A stretch of DNA of 64,000 nucleotides. Source: Frisingicoccus caecimuris. Lineage in GTDB: Bacteria; Bacillota; Clostridia; Lachnospirales; Lachnospiraceae. A program made the position numbers and the translations under genes. This document shows positions 43,274 to 51,344 of the stretch, one piece after another (within the stretch, counting starts at the first letter, position 1; each line of letters begins with the position of its first letter). The notes under the pieces are model-generated. The model made no database searches and was not told where the DNA came from. It saw only the letters and a program-made list of their open reading frames with translations. The stretch lies in contig NZ_SLXA01000002.1 in assembly GCF_004340975.1 (NCBI RefSeq), positions 289,750 through 353,749 of the forward strand, written 5' to 3'.

Positions 43274-46063
43274 CTACTGACGATAGATATTCAGTGTATA
43301 GGTTGTCTGGGTGCCGTTTCCTGCCTGACATACGACCTCAATCACATTGTTGCCCGGGTTCAATTCATGATATCCTGCACCGGATACGATCGTTCCGTAG
43401 CTGCTGACTGGTGTTGCGGATATATTGACTGAAGCCTCTCTTGTAACCGCATTATAATTCAGCTTATTATAAGTAAATGTCTGGTTAAAGCCAATGCTGC
43501 CGTTATTCAGTGTCAGACTCTTAATGTAACTGTTCGGATTTCCTGTAACAGCTGGAATAGACGCCGCACTTTCAGGCATATTATTGTATACAGGAATAAT
43601 AAAGGTTATAGCGCTGTTCAAAATTCCCAGATCTTTATATGTCTCGTAACGGCCGGAGCTTTCTGTACTTGGAGCCTGAATATTTCCCATATATTGATGA
43701 TCGAAATACGGCGAATTTACAACATTAAACTTCTGGAAGTAATCCGTATTCTGTCCCACATTGATATAGGAACCTGCCAGGAATTCGGCACCACCAACAA
43801 TCGACAACCAAGGACTTGTCCACGGCCGGCGCCATGTACCGGTCTGGGACGCGTAGGCAATACCGTTAGATACTGCGTTACCGCTGCCGCTTGCATATGC
43901 ACCGATGTTAAAGAAGTTATAATATCCATAACTTCCATCCGCCGCCGGACTTCCTCCGCCAACTTCCTGACGGCATCTGGATGCCAGGAAATATGGGCTT
44001 GCTCCTGAAATCTCACCGGCTTCCATAAAGGTATCTACATAAGAATAATATCTGCCATTATAATTATATCCATTACCATCTGCCATGAACGTTCCATTTA
44101 AAATACCGGCTGTAACATTCCGATTCTGAGAAGATTCATAGGATTGGGTTTCAAACATGAAAATCTGCTGCTCATCCAGGAAATTTCTAGGGTCCATATA
44201 ATAAGCGATCAATTCTCTGGAAGCGCCTTTCCACGAAGCTCCATCCTTGTTTACATAGGTGTCTGTCGCCCAGTCATAATCTCCCGGTGCTGTGGATAAC
44301 CATGAGAACGGTGTTGTAGAGGATACATATACCATCGAACGATTACCGCTGTTCTCCTGATCGACCGCATAGCCGAAATCAACCCCTACATTGTTTGCCA
44401 CAAATTTCCACTCTGGATGCTGATCGTGTAATCGTCTGAGCGCATTCTTATAACTTTCAGGGAAAGCCGCTATCTGTTCTTCAAACTGAGCATCTGTCGT
44501 TCCTTCATACGGATCATCATTGCTTCCCACGATCCTTACATACTCTCTGCTCATGTAACCTTTTTTCAATACACCGTTTACCACACAGGAAACTTCATAC
44601 CAGTCACCCTCAATGCCTAAAATATTTACCTGTGTGCCGAGATATACAAGGCCCTGTGTACCGTAATTTGTTCCCGGCCCAGTACGGAAATTCAGACCAT
44701 CCGCCGTTGTGATGCCTATTTGTCCGACCGGGGAAGTATTGTTATTATTGTTGTTATTGTTATTGTTATTATTATCAACAATCGTGATGAATTCGGCGGA
44801 AACATAACCTTCACGGGTTGTCCCGTTCACTACGCAGGAAATCTTATACCATCCGTTTTCCTCACCGATCACAGTAACAGAAGCATTCTGATAGATCAGG
44901 CCGATCGCTGAATGATTTGTACCGGCCCCGGTACGGACATTCAGTGCATCCGCATTCACAACGCCATTTTTCTTTTCATAAGTTGGCGGCGTTGGTGTAG
45001 GATTCGTATTACCGGAATTATTTTCATCTGTTCTGGTAATATATTCGGCTGCAACATAACCGGTTGTCTCACTGCCATTGACCGTACATTTTACCTGATA
45101 CCAAGAACCTACCTGTGAAAGGATCTCCACCTGTTCATTTTTGCGAATCAGACCAATAGAGCTGTTATTTGTGCCAGCTCCGGTACGGACATTCAATGCA
45201 TCCGCATTCACGACGCCCTTACCGATCGGCGTTGTCGTATTGTTGTTGTTATTATTATTATTGTTGTTATCCGATGTCTTTGAAATATATTCGGCATAAA
45301 CATAACCGGTCTGGGTACTGCCATTAACAGAACACCGTATCTTATACCAGGAACCTTCCTGACCGAGAATCTCTACCGACTCATTCTGACGGATAATTCC
45401 TAAAACCGAATCATTCGTGCTGGCGCCGGAACGAACATTCAATGCATCCACGTTGACAACACCTGCTGCTACTACCGGCTCGGCACCGCTGTTATTATTA
45501 TTGTTATTATTATTATTGTTATTATTGCCGGAATCGCCGTCCATCTGAACGTACTGGCTATGTACATATCCGGTCTGAATCGTTCCGTCCATCTGGCATG
45601 TCACTTTATACCATTCACCATGGACAGAAATCACTGTCAGACGCGTTCCCTGAGCCACACTGCCCATACGGGAAAAATTTGTTCCCGCACCGGTACGAAC
45701 ATTCAGCCAATCGGCTGTGATCGTTCCGGCCGAACTGCTTGGACGCGTCGGCGTATCTGAAACAATATTCGAAATAAAGTCACCCCTAACATATCCCGAA
45801 ACCGCTCCGGACACCTTATACCATGTATAACCATCTGAGCCCTGTACCGTCTCCACAATGCCGAGTGTCTGTCCCTGAGTCACCGTTCCCACACGGGAAT
45901 ATCCTGTGCCTGCACCAGAACGGACATTCAATGCATCTGCGTTGACAGTTCCTGTCGTAGCCGCATTCGCTCTCAGCGGACCAATTCCCGCTGCGCAGGA
46001 AATGACCATTGATGTCACCAATGCGTAGACAAGGCCCTTATTGAAGCCACTGAACTTTTTCAT
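43274..46063 (-). CDS. Six-SH3 secreted glucosaminidase
   Basis: Secreted cell-wall protein, 929 aa. A signal peptide (residues about 1-34) leads into six bacterial SH3 repeats, each marked by ADALNVRSGAGT-type blocks, at roughly 40-100, 113-175, 197-260, 280-343, 366-428 and 450-512. Asn-rich linkers separate several of them. The region of about 530-830 resembles beta-N-acetylglucosaminidase lytic domains (HPEWKFVANNVG, YFLASRCRQEVGG with the likely catalytic Glu, YYNFFNIGAY). A cadherin-like module ends the protein. It probably binds and trims peptidoglycan during growth or separation. AGGGAGG precedes the ATG. Confidence 0.9.
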   Translation of the reverse strand: MKKFSGFNKGLVYALVTSMVISCAAGIGPLRANAATTGTVNADALNVRSGAGTGYSRVGTVTQGQTLGIVETVQGSDGYTWYKVSGAVSGYVRGDFISNIVSDTPTRPSSSAGTITADWLNVRTGAGTNFSRMGSVAQGTRLTVISVHGEWYKVTCQMDGTIQTGYVHSQYVQMDGDSGNNNNNNNNNNNNSGAEPVVAAGVVNVDALNVRSGASTNDSVLGIIRQNESVEILGQEGSWYKIRCSVNGSTQTGYVYAEYISKTSDNNNNNNNNNNTTTPIGKGVVNADALNVRTGAGTNNSSIGLIRKNEQVEILSQVGSWYQVKCTVNGSETTGYVAAEYITRTDENNSGNTNPTPTPPTYEKKNGVVNADALNVRTGAGTNHSAIGLIYQNASVTVIGEENGWYKISCVVNGTTREGYVSAEFITIVDNNNNNNNNNNNNTSPVGQIGITTADGLNFRTGPGTNYGTQGLVYLGTQVNILGIEGDWYEVSCVVNGVLKKGYMSREYVRIVGSNDDPYEGTTDAQFEEQIAAFPESYKNALRRLHDQHPEWKFVANNVGVDFGYAVDQENSGNRSMVYVSSTTPFSWLSTAPGDYDWATDTYVNKDGASWKGASRELIAYYMDPRNFLDEQQIFMFETQSYESSQNRNVTAGILNGTFMADGNGYNYNGRYYSYVDTFMEAGEISGASPYFLASRCRQEVGGGSPAADGSYGYYNFFNIGAYASGSGNAVSNGIAYASQTGTWRRPWTSPWLSIVGGAEFLAGSYINVGQNTDYFQKFNVVNSPYFDHQYMGNIQAPSTESSGRYETYKDLGILNSAITFIIPVYNNMPESAASIPAVTGNPNSYIKSLTLNNGSIGFNQTFTYNKLNYNAVTREASVNISATPVSSYGTIVSGAGYHELNPGNNVIEVVCQAGNGTQTTYTLNIYRQ
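44736..44776 (-). repeat. Poly-Asn trinucleotide tract 1
   Basis: In-frame AAT/AAC repeat (plus strand ATT/GTT) coding about 13 consecutive Asn between SH3 repeats 5 and 6. Gain or loss of units would change linker length without a frameshift. Confidence 0.85.
45239..45270 (-). repeat. Poly-Asn trinucleotide tract 2
   Basis: In-frame AAT/AAC repeat coding about 10 Asn between SH3 repeats 3 and 4. Confidence 0.85.
45490..45528 (-). repeat. Poly-Asn trinucleotide tract 3
   Basis: In-frame AAT/AAC repeat coding about 12 Asn between SH3 repeats 2 and 3. Confidence 0.85.
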
Positions 46064-46111
46064 AATGTCCTCCCTGTTGATTTATTACAAATCTATTACA
46101 TATTTACTACA

Positions 46112-46140
46112 ATTATGGCATAAAAGATTAAAATAATCAA
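46112..46140 (-). promoter_or_regulatory. Promoter of SH3 glucosaminidase operon
   Basis: Minus strand TTGATT (plus 46135-46140), 17 bp, CATAAT (plus 46112-46117), about 50 nt before the start. Confidence 0.6.
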
Positions 46141-46189
46141 CTGTTTTTCGCATTTTTATTTAAAAACTATGTTTTTAATGGCACAAAAA

Positions 46190-46220
46190 CGGCATTCACT
46201 CCATACAGGAGCGAATGCCG
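46190..46220 (-). terminator. fba terminator
   Basis: 13-position stem with one mismatch pairs CGGCATTC-A-CTCC (46190-46202) with 46208-46220 around a 5-nt loop, then T5 on the minus strand. It lies 22 bp after the fba stop. Confidence 0.85.
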
Positions 46221-46242
46221 CGTTCAATTTTTTATTCCCCAA

Positions 46243-47106
46243 TCAGGCTTTTCCAACAGAACCAAATAATTCCATCTTTTCAAGAACCTTTGCGCGGATC
46301 GCATCAGCGCCTGGTTTTAATAATTTACGAGGGTCATAACCTTTGCCCTGTAAATCTTTACCTTCTTCGATATATTTGCGGGTAGCGTCTGCAAAAGCAA
46401 GCTGACATTCCGTATTTACATTGATCTTAGCAACACCCAGGGAGATGGCTTTTTTAATCATATCATCCGGAATGCCTGTACCACCATGAAGTACCAGCGG
46501 CATATCGCCTGTAAGCTGCTGAACCGCATCCAATGTCTCAAAGCTCAATCCCTGCCAATTGGCCGGATATTTGCCATGGATGTTACCGATACCCGCTGCA
46601 AGCATATCTACACCTAAATCAGCGATCATCTTACATTCCTTCGGATCTGCACATTCACCAGCACCGATCACACCGTCTTCTTCACCGCCGATGGAGCCAA
46701 CTTCTGCTTCCAGAGACATTCCTTTTTCACGGCAGATCTTTATAAGCTCTTTTGTTTTCTCAACGTTTTCTTCAATCGGATATTTGGAGCCATCGAACAT
46801 GATGGAAGAAAATCCTGCTTCCACACATTTCAGGCATCCTTCATAGGTTCCGTGATCCAGATGGATTGCTACAGGAACTGTAATCCCCAATTCTTCAATC
46901 ATAGCCCCAGCCATTGCTGCAACTGTCTTAAATCCGGTCATGTACTTTCCCGCACCCTCGGAAACACCAAGGATAACCGGAGATTTCGCTTCTTCTGCCG
47001 CCAGAAGAATTTCTTTTGTCCATTCCAGATTGTTAATATTAAACTGGCCAACAGCATAGTGACCAGCTACGGCCTTTTTTAACATTTCATCTGCAGATAC
47101 AAACAT
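46243..47106 (-). CDS. fba: Class II fructose-bisphosphate aldolase
   Basis: Zinc-dependent class II aldolase, 287 aa, cleaves fructose-1,6-bisphosphate to triose phosphates. Motifs include VGQFNINNLEW, the zinc ligands in IHLDHGTYEG near residue 85, EAEVGSIGGEEDG near 135, GNIHGKYP near 180, VLHGGTGIPDD near 210 and INVNTECQLAF near 232. The tagatose-bisphosphate aldolase GatY/KbaY is a close relative, but the length and HGKYP context fit Fba. AAGGAGGG precedes the ATG. Single-gene unit. Confidence 0.92.
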   Translation of the reverse strand: MFVSADEMLKKAVAGHYAVGQFNINNLEWTKEILLAAEEAKSPVILGVSEGAGKYMTGFKTVAAMAGAMIEELGITVPVAIHLDHGTYEGCLKCVEAGFSSIMFDGSKYPIEENVEKTKELIKICREKGMSLEAEVGSIGGEEDGVIGAGECADPKECKMIADLGVDMLAAGIGNIHGKYPANWQGLSFETLDAVQQLTGDMPLVLHGGTGIPDDMIKKAISLGVAKINVNTECQLAFADATRKYIEEGKDLQGKGYDPRKLLKPGADAIRAKVLEKMELFGSVGKA

Positions 47107-47151
47107 GTCTAAACCCTCCTTAATCTTCTTTTTTGTTAATGGTTACTTAAA

Positions 47152-47180
47152 ATTTTACTCTCAAATGCGGAAAAAATCAA
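47152..47180 (-). promoter_or_regulatory. fba promoter
   Basis: Minus strand TTGATT (plus 47175-47180), 17 bp, TAAAAT (plus 47152-47157), about 45 nt before the start. Confidence 0.6.
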
Positions 47181-47195
47181 TTAAATACCGAAAAA

Positions 47196-47621
47196 TCAAT
47201 GTTCTTTCGCACGAACATTTATCTCAATCGTGCAGTCAGAAATAAAACCCTCATTAATTTCCAGTGCATACTCGATCCGGGCATAAATACTTTTCTCTGT
47301 TTTCTCCAACTCCACACTGAACGTATTAAAACAGACTTCCATCATTCCATAAGGCGTTCGGTATACAACCATATTTTTCGTGTTCGCCTCAAATACCATA
47401 TGCACACTATGAGAACCATGCTTGATCAGATCGATCCGCTCCGGGCTCATTTTCAATGTATTACTCATCTGCTCTCCGGTCTCCGGTATCATCTCATCAT
47501 ACAGAATATAATGTTTCCCATTTCTAAAATAATAATTCCCGGTGGTAATCATCTCTGTAACGCCGTCCTCACCATATTCGTGTTGGACACCTTTAATTGA
47601 TACGATTACTTTATCTGTCAT
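47196..47621 (-). CDS. DUF1934 beta-barrel protein
   Basis: DUF1934 (YwiB-like) protein, about 141 aa, of unknown function, predicted small lipocalin-like beta barrel in the cytoplasm. Recognisable blocks are VIVSIKGVQHEYGEDG at the N-terminus, GNYYFRNGKHYILYDE and a final YALEINEGFISDCTIEINV. The ATG at 47619-47621 with GGATGG upstream is preferred; the longer frame overlaps the murI stop. Third gene of the ddl-murI unit, suggesting a role near cell-wall D-amino acid metabolism, which is only inferred from position. Confidence 0.85.
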   Translation of the reverse strand: MTDKVIVSIKGVQHEYGEDGVTEMITTGNYYFRNGKHYILYDEMIPETGEQMSNTLKMSPERIDLIKHGSHSVHMVFEANTKNMVVYRTPYGMMEVCFNTFSVELEKTEKSIYARIEYALEINEGFISDCTIEINVRAKEH

Positions 47622-47650
47622 TATGTATACCCATCCTTCATCACTCCTGA

Positions 47651-48457
47651 TCAATAATTTTCAATCGGCACAAGTCGTGTTGGCACCAGATCCACAGGCA
47701 AGATGGAATTGGCAAAATTCGTAAACCGTTCCGCTCCATCACTGACAAAAAAGTGATAGGACGGCTCCCCTGTCTCCCGGTATATGCCTTCTTCTTTCAA
47801 TAATTCCCTCAGACTGCATGCCGTTTCATAAGCCGGATTCACCAATGTCACACCATCGCCCACCAGACGACCAATCGTTTTTCTGAGCAGTGGATAGTGG
47901 GTACAGCCAAGAACAAGTGTATCCACATCCGAAGTCTGCAAAGACTTCAAATACCGTCGCGCCACCTCATCTGTCACCGGATCATCGGTCCATCCCTCTT
48001 CCACCAGAGACACAAACAACGGGCAGGCCTTCTGAACAACCTGTATCTCCGGATCATACTCATGAATAACTTTCGGATAAATACCACTGCCGACCGTACC
48101 CTCTGTAGCTATGATTCCTATACGTTTATTCTTTGTAGCATTTACTGCGGTCACCGCCCCCGGCCGGACCACACCAATAATCGGTATATCCAGCTTTTCC
48201 TTCAATACATCCAGGGCATAGGAAGTTGCCGTATTACAAGCCACCACAATCGCCTTTACTTGCTTTGTTTTTAAAAAATGAACAATCTGTTCCGAATAAT
48301 TTATAATCGTGTCTCTTGACTTTGTACCATAGGGTACCCGGGCCGTATCTCCAAAATAAACAATATTTTCCGAAGGAAGCTGTCTTATAATTTCACGGAC
48401 CACCGTCAATCCGCCGACACCGGAATCAAAAACACCAATCGGTGCATCTATCTGCAT
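47651..48457 (-). CDS. murI: Glutamate racemase
   Basis: MurI, 268 aa, cofactor-independent racemase making D-glutamate for peptidoglycan. The two catalytic cysteines are in VVACNTATSYA near residue 73 and LVLGCTHYPLL near residue 185, and GVFDSGVGGLTV is at the N-terminus. Length is typical. It starts 12 bp after ddl, with AGGAGGT before the ATG. Together they supply two D-amino acid building blocks for the cell wall. Confidence 0.96.
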   Translation of the reverse strand: MQIDAPIGVFDSGVGGLTVVREIIRQLPSENIVYFGDTARVPYGTKSRDTIINYSEQIVHFLKTKQVKAIVVACNTATSYALDVLKEKLDIPIIGVVRPGAVTAVNATKNKRIGIIATEGTVGSGIYPKVIHEYDPEIQVVQKACPLFVSLVEEGWTDDPVTDEVARRYLKSLQTSDVDTLVLGCTHYPLLRKTIGRLVGDGVTLVNPAYETACSLRELLKEEGIYRETGEPSYHFFVSDGAERFTNFANSILPVDLVPTRLVPIENY

Positions 48458-48469
48458 CGCTCGGACCTC

Positions 48470-49534
48470 CTATCTCACATAACGTTCAAATGCCAGTTGA
48501 ATCATCTTATCGACAAGAGCGCCATTATCAAGCCCTTTTTCATTCCAGAGCATCGGATACATACTGATTGAAGTAAATCCCGGCATGGTATTAATCTCAT
48601 TGAAAACCACTTCGTTCGTATCCTTTTCCATAAAGAAATCCACACGCGCGCAGCCAAAACCGTCCAATGCCTTAAAAATCTGTACAGCGTCTGCACGAAC
48701 TTCTTCCATCTTTCCTTCCGGAAATACCGGATGTAAATCCGTTTTTGATTCCTGATTGTTGTATTTGGCGTCAAAGGTATAAAAATCTTCTGCTGAAAGT
48801 ACTTCACCTACATCGGAAGCCTCCGGCGCATAACCGCCGAGAACCGCACATTCAATCTCCCGTCCCACAATGGTTTCCTCCACGAGAATATGAATATCAT
48901 GCTTAACAGCCTCCTTTAAAGCTGCTTTCAATTCTTCTCTGTCAGAAGCCTTGTTTACACCTACGGAAGAGCCGGCTTTTGACGGTTTCACAAATACCGG
49001 ATAAGATAAAGCAGCTTCCACCTTTGCCACACATTCTTCAATATTCCGCATTTCAATATGATTGATCGGTACGTACTTCGCCTGACGAATATTCAGATCA
49101 TCCACGACAATCTTCGTATACCATTTATCCATGGAAACACTGGATGCCAGGACACCGCAGCCCACATAGGGGATCTTAGCCAGCTCAAACAGACCCTGAA
49201 TCGTTCCGTCTTCGCCATACATCCCGTGAAGCACCGGGAAGATCACATCCACTCTCTGTTTCCAGCTTCGTCCGTCTTCTGAAAGGATCAGGCCATGATC
49301 CTGTTCATCCGGCGATAAGACAGCCTGGATCTTACTGTTTCTCCAAACGCCGCTTTCCACATCCTCCATGGAATCTGCAAGCAGCCAACGACCATCCTTT
49401 GTAATTCCGATCAGAACCACATCATACTTTTCCCTGTCCAGGGCTTTCATGATCGTCAGCCCCGACATACAGGAAACATCATGTTCAGAGGACTGACCGC
49501 CAAACACCACAGCTACAGTTAATTTATTGTTCAT
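48470..49534 (-). CDS. ddl: D-alanine--D-alanine ligase
   Basis: Ddl, about 354 aa, ATP-grasp ligase making D-Ala-D-Ala. Blocks: VVFGGQSSEHDVS at the N-terminus, FPVLHGMYGEDGTIQG near residue 95, FVKPSKAGSSVGVNK near 165, and the metal/phosphate site CARVDFFMEKD to FNEINTMPGFTSISMYP. The residue before the serine loop and the C-terminal segment look D-Ala type (no obvious D-Lac signature, not certain by eye). The ATG at 49532-49534 with GAGGTG is preferred to the GTG at 49543. First gene of the ddl-murI-DUF1934 unit. Confidence 0.95.
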   Translation of the reverse strand: MNNKLTVAVVFGGQSSEHDVSCMSGLTIMKALDREKYDVVLIGITKDGRWLLADSMEDVESGVWRNSKIQAVLSPDEQDHGLILSEDGRSWKQRVDVIFPVLHGMYGEDGTIQGLFELAKIPYVGCGVLASSVSMDKWYTKIVVDDLNIRQAKYVPINHIEMRNIEECVAKVEAALSYPVFVKPSKAGSSVGVNKASDREELKAALKEAVKHDIHILVEETIVGREIECAVLGGYAPEASDVGEVLSAEDFYTFDAKYNNQESKTDLHPVFPEGKMEEVRADAVQIFKALDGFGCARVDFFMEKDTNEVVFNEINTMPGFTSISMYPMLWNEKGLDNGALVDKMIQLAFERYVR

Positions 49535-49586
49535 GTTTTGCACCTCGGTTATCTATCCATACTTATGGTATTGTAGTTTTTTATCT

Positions 49587-49615
49587 ATTGTACCTGATTC
49601 ACTCTAATTATTCAA
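49587..49615 (-). promoter_or_regulatory. ddl operon promoter
   Basis: Minus strand TTGAAT (plus 49610-49615), 17 bp, TACAAT (plus 49587-49592), about 50 nt before ddl. Confidence 0.6.
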
Positions 49616-49655
49616 CTGCTTTCTTCCTTCCAAATACTCGTCCGTGACGGCGGAT

Positions 49656-51344
49656 TCAGCGCATAATCCGGGGTTTTTTGTCGTATATATATACTTTTGG
49701 AAGAATTCCGCCGATATCCGTCGTTTCCATTTTCATAATCACATCATTTAAGGTAACCGATGAAATACCCAGATGCTTTCCGTTATTTTCAAACATTTCT
49801 TCCATGTAAATGCCTATAGAACCGGCCACTTCTTCATCCAGCGCCAACATTTCTTCTCCTGTCGTCAGACATTCACACACCAGCATTGTCCGGGCAAATT
49901 CCGGCTTATTCCGTATCTCATCCAGCAGATTCTTCAATTTCTTCCAATCAGAAACCATTTCATTTCCCAGAACAATCACCTTCACCTGACCATAATCCAG
50001 AGATTTTCCGGACATACTGTCATACTTATCCTCACTATCCTGAAGGCTGTCTGCCTCCAATGTCATCGGCGGATATTTGGCGCTGCTGCCGTTTCCCGTC
50101 AGCGCCTCCAGATCGGGAAATGTATAGGTAAACCGATAGTTTTCTTCTTCCCCGGGGTCCACCCCAAGTGCCATAACAAAGGCCCGATTCTCAAGCTCTA
50201 CATAATTCTCACAGCCGGTCAGTCCACCGATCAAACAGAGAGCAAGAACCATAGTGCCTATCTTTTTTCCCTTTTTCTGTAACAGACTGCCTCTGCGAGT
50301 CACCCCCACAAACCAGGGTACAATCCACAGAAGGGCCACCCCGGATGCCAGCATCCACCAAAAGTAAATATTTAAAAATCTCCGGTCGGTTCCTAAAAGC
50401 CAGGCGGCACCTCCGCCCGCCAGTGCACAGATTCGCAGCATCCACTGATTGTTCTTCACTTTGCCGCCTCCCCACAATTCTGCCGTATGGCTTAACGCCC
50501 CTGACAGACTGATAAACATGGCAAAAATCCAAAAGGACAGCATCAGTCCGTCCTGCCTTGATAAAAATCCGCCGGGAATCCGTACAATCTGCATTAAGAT
50601 GACCGTTGGCCACCGTTCTCCGGCCATCCCCTCCACTGTTATCACTGTTACACATAAAGCATAGATCAGCGCAGCCAGGCCACCACCGATACCAAGCGCC
50701 CAGGCAAATATTTTAAATGGTTTTTCATTTGGATTTTCCGGAGCAATATAAAGCATCCATTCCACCGGAGCCATAAGCACCCAAGTCACTAAAACCCCCT
50801 GAAACACTCCGGAAAAAGACACATCTGAGAATGTCAGGAGCCGGCTAATATTCCCTTCCGGGATAGAAAACAGACCAATAAGGATAATCGGCACCAGAAT
50901 AAGATAAAACAAGATTTCCGACAATCGGGCACGGACTTCAATCCCTTTTGTACTCCCATAAATTAACACAAACAACATTCCGACAATGACCAGCCATTTT
51001 GGCATGGTGTATAAAAAAGTCTCATTTAAGACAGATGAAAACATTCCCATGAGAAAGATAAAGGCAGCAAAGCATCTTAAACCATAGAGCCAGCGCAGAA
51101 TCCTGGCAGCCCATCCCCTGCCAAGGTTTTGAATGAACTGGCTTGCACACTTTTCAAGGCACCAGGAAAGCACCGCCCCATCAACTAAAGTCAACAAAAG
51201 CCCGAGAATTAACGCCAAAAATCCACCGTTTCCCGCTATTCTTGAAAGGGCCATCGGCAAAAACAGGCAGGCTCCGGTAAACACATCCAAAATCAGCAAA
51301 CGTATCGCCTGATGATTTGAAATTTTTCCATTATTTGAAAACAT
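49656..51344 (-). CDS. GerAB-GerAC fusion spore germination protein
   Basis: Single frame of about 562 aa fusing two germinant-receptor subunits. Residues about 1-350 are GerAB-like: a ten-helix APC-type transporter fold beginning ISNHQAIRLLILDVFTG. After KKGKK a second hydrophobic stretch leads to an intact lipobox LTGC with Cys at residue 378 (codon 50211-50213). The following 185 residues are the N-terminal domain of GerAC (ENRAFVMALGVDPG, VIVLGNEMVSDW). The last roughly 180 residues normal for GerAC are absent. The ATG at 51342-51344 has GGAGGAGG and overlaps the GerAA gene by 14 bp. It probably sits in the spore inner membrane. Confidence 0.88.
   Translation of the reverse strand: MFSNNGKISNHQAIRLLILDVFTGACLFLPMALSRIAGNGGFLALILGLLLTLVDGAVLSWCLEKCASQFIQNLGRGWAARILRWLYGLRCFAAFIFLMGMFSSVLNETFLYTMPKWLVIVGMLFVLIYGSTKGIEVRARLSEILFYLILVPIILIGLFSIPEGNISRLLTFSDVSFSGVFQGVLVTWVLMAPVEWMLYIAPENPNEKPFKIFAWALGIGGGLAALIYALCVTVITVEGMAGERWPTVILMQIVRIPGGFLSRQDGLMLSFWIFAMFISLSGALSHTAELWGGGKVKNNQWMLRICALAGGGAAWLLGTDRRFLNIYFWWMLASGVALLWIVPWFVGVTRRGSLLQKKGKKIGTMVLALCLIGGLTGCENYVELENRAFVMALGVDPGEEENYRFTYTFPDLEALTGNGSSAKYPPMTLEADSLQDSEDKYDSMSGKSLDYGQVKVIVLGNEMVSDWKKLKNLLDEIRNKPEFARTMLVCECLTTGEEMLALDEEVAGSIGIYMEEMFENNGKHLGISSVTLNDVIMKMETTDIGGILPKVYIYDKKPRIMR

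Noticed and set aside
44736..45528. Repeats in the SH3 gene as a CRISPR or tandem DNA array
   Set aside because: They are in-frame SH3 domain repeats with Asn linkers; spacing and content do not fit direct repeats with spacers.
47130..47150. TTGTTAA near the fba start as a Rex site
   Set aside because: Only one half-site is present; the other half does not match.
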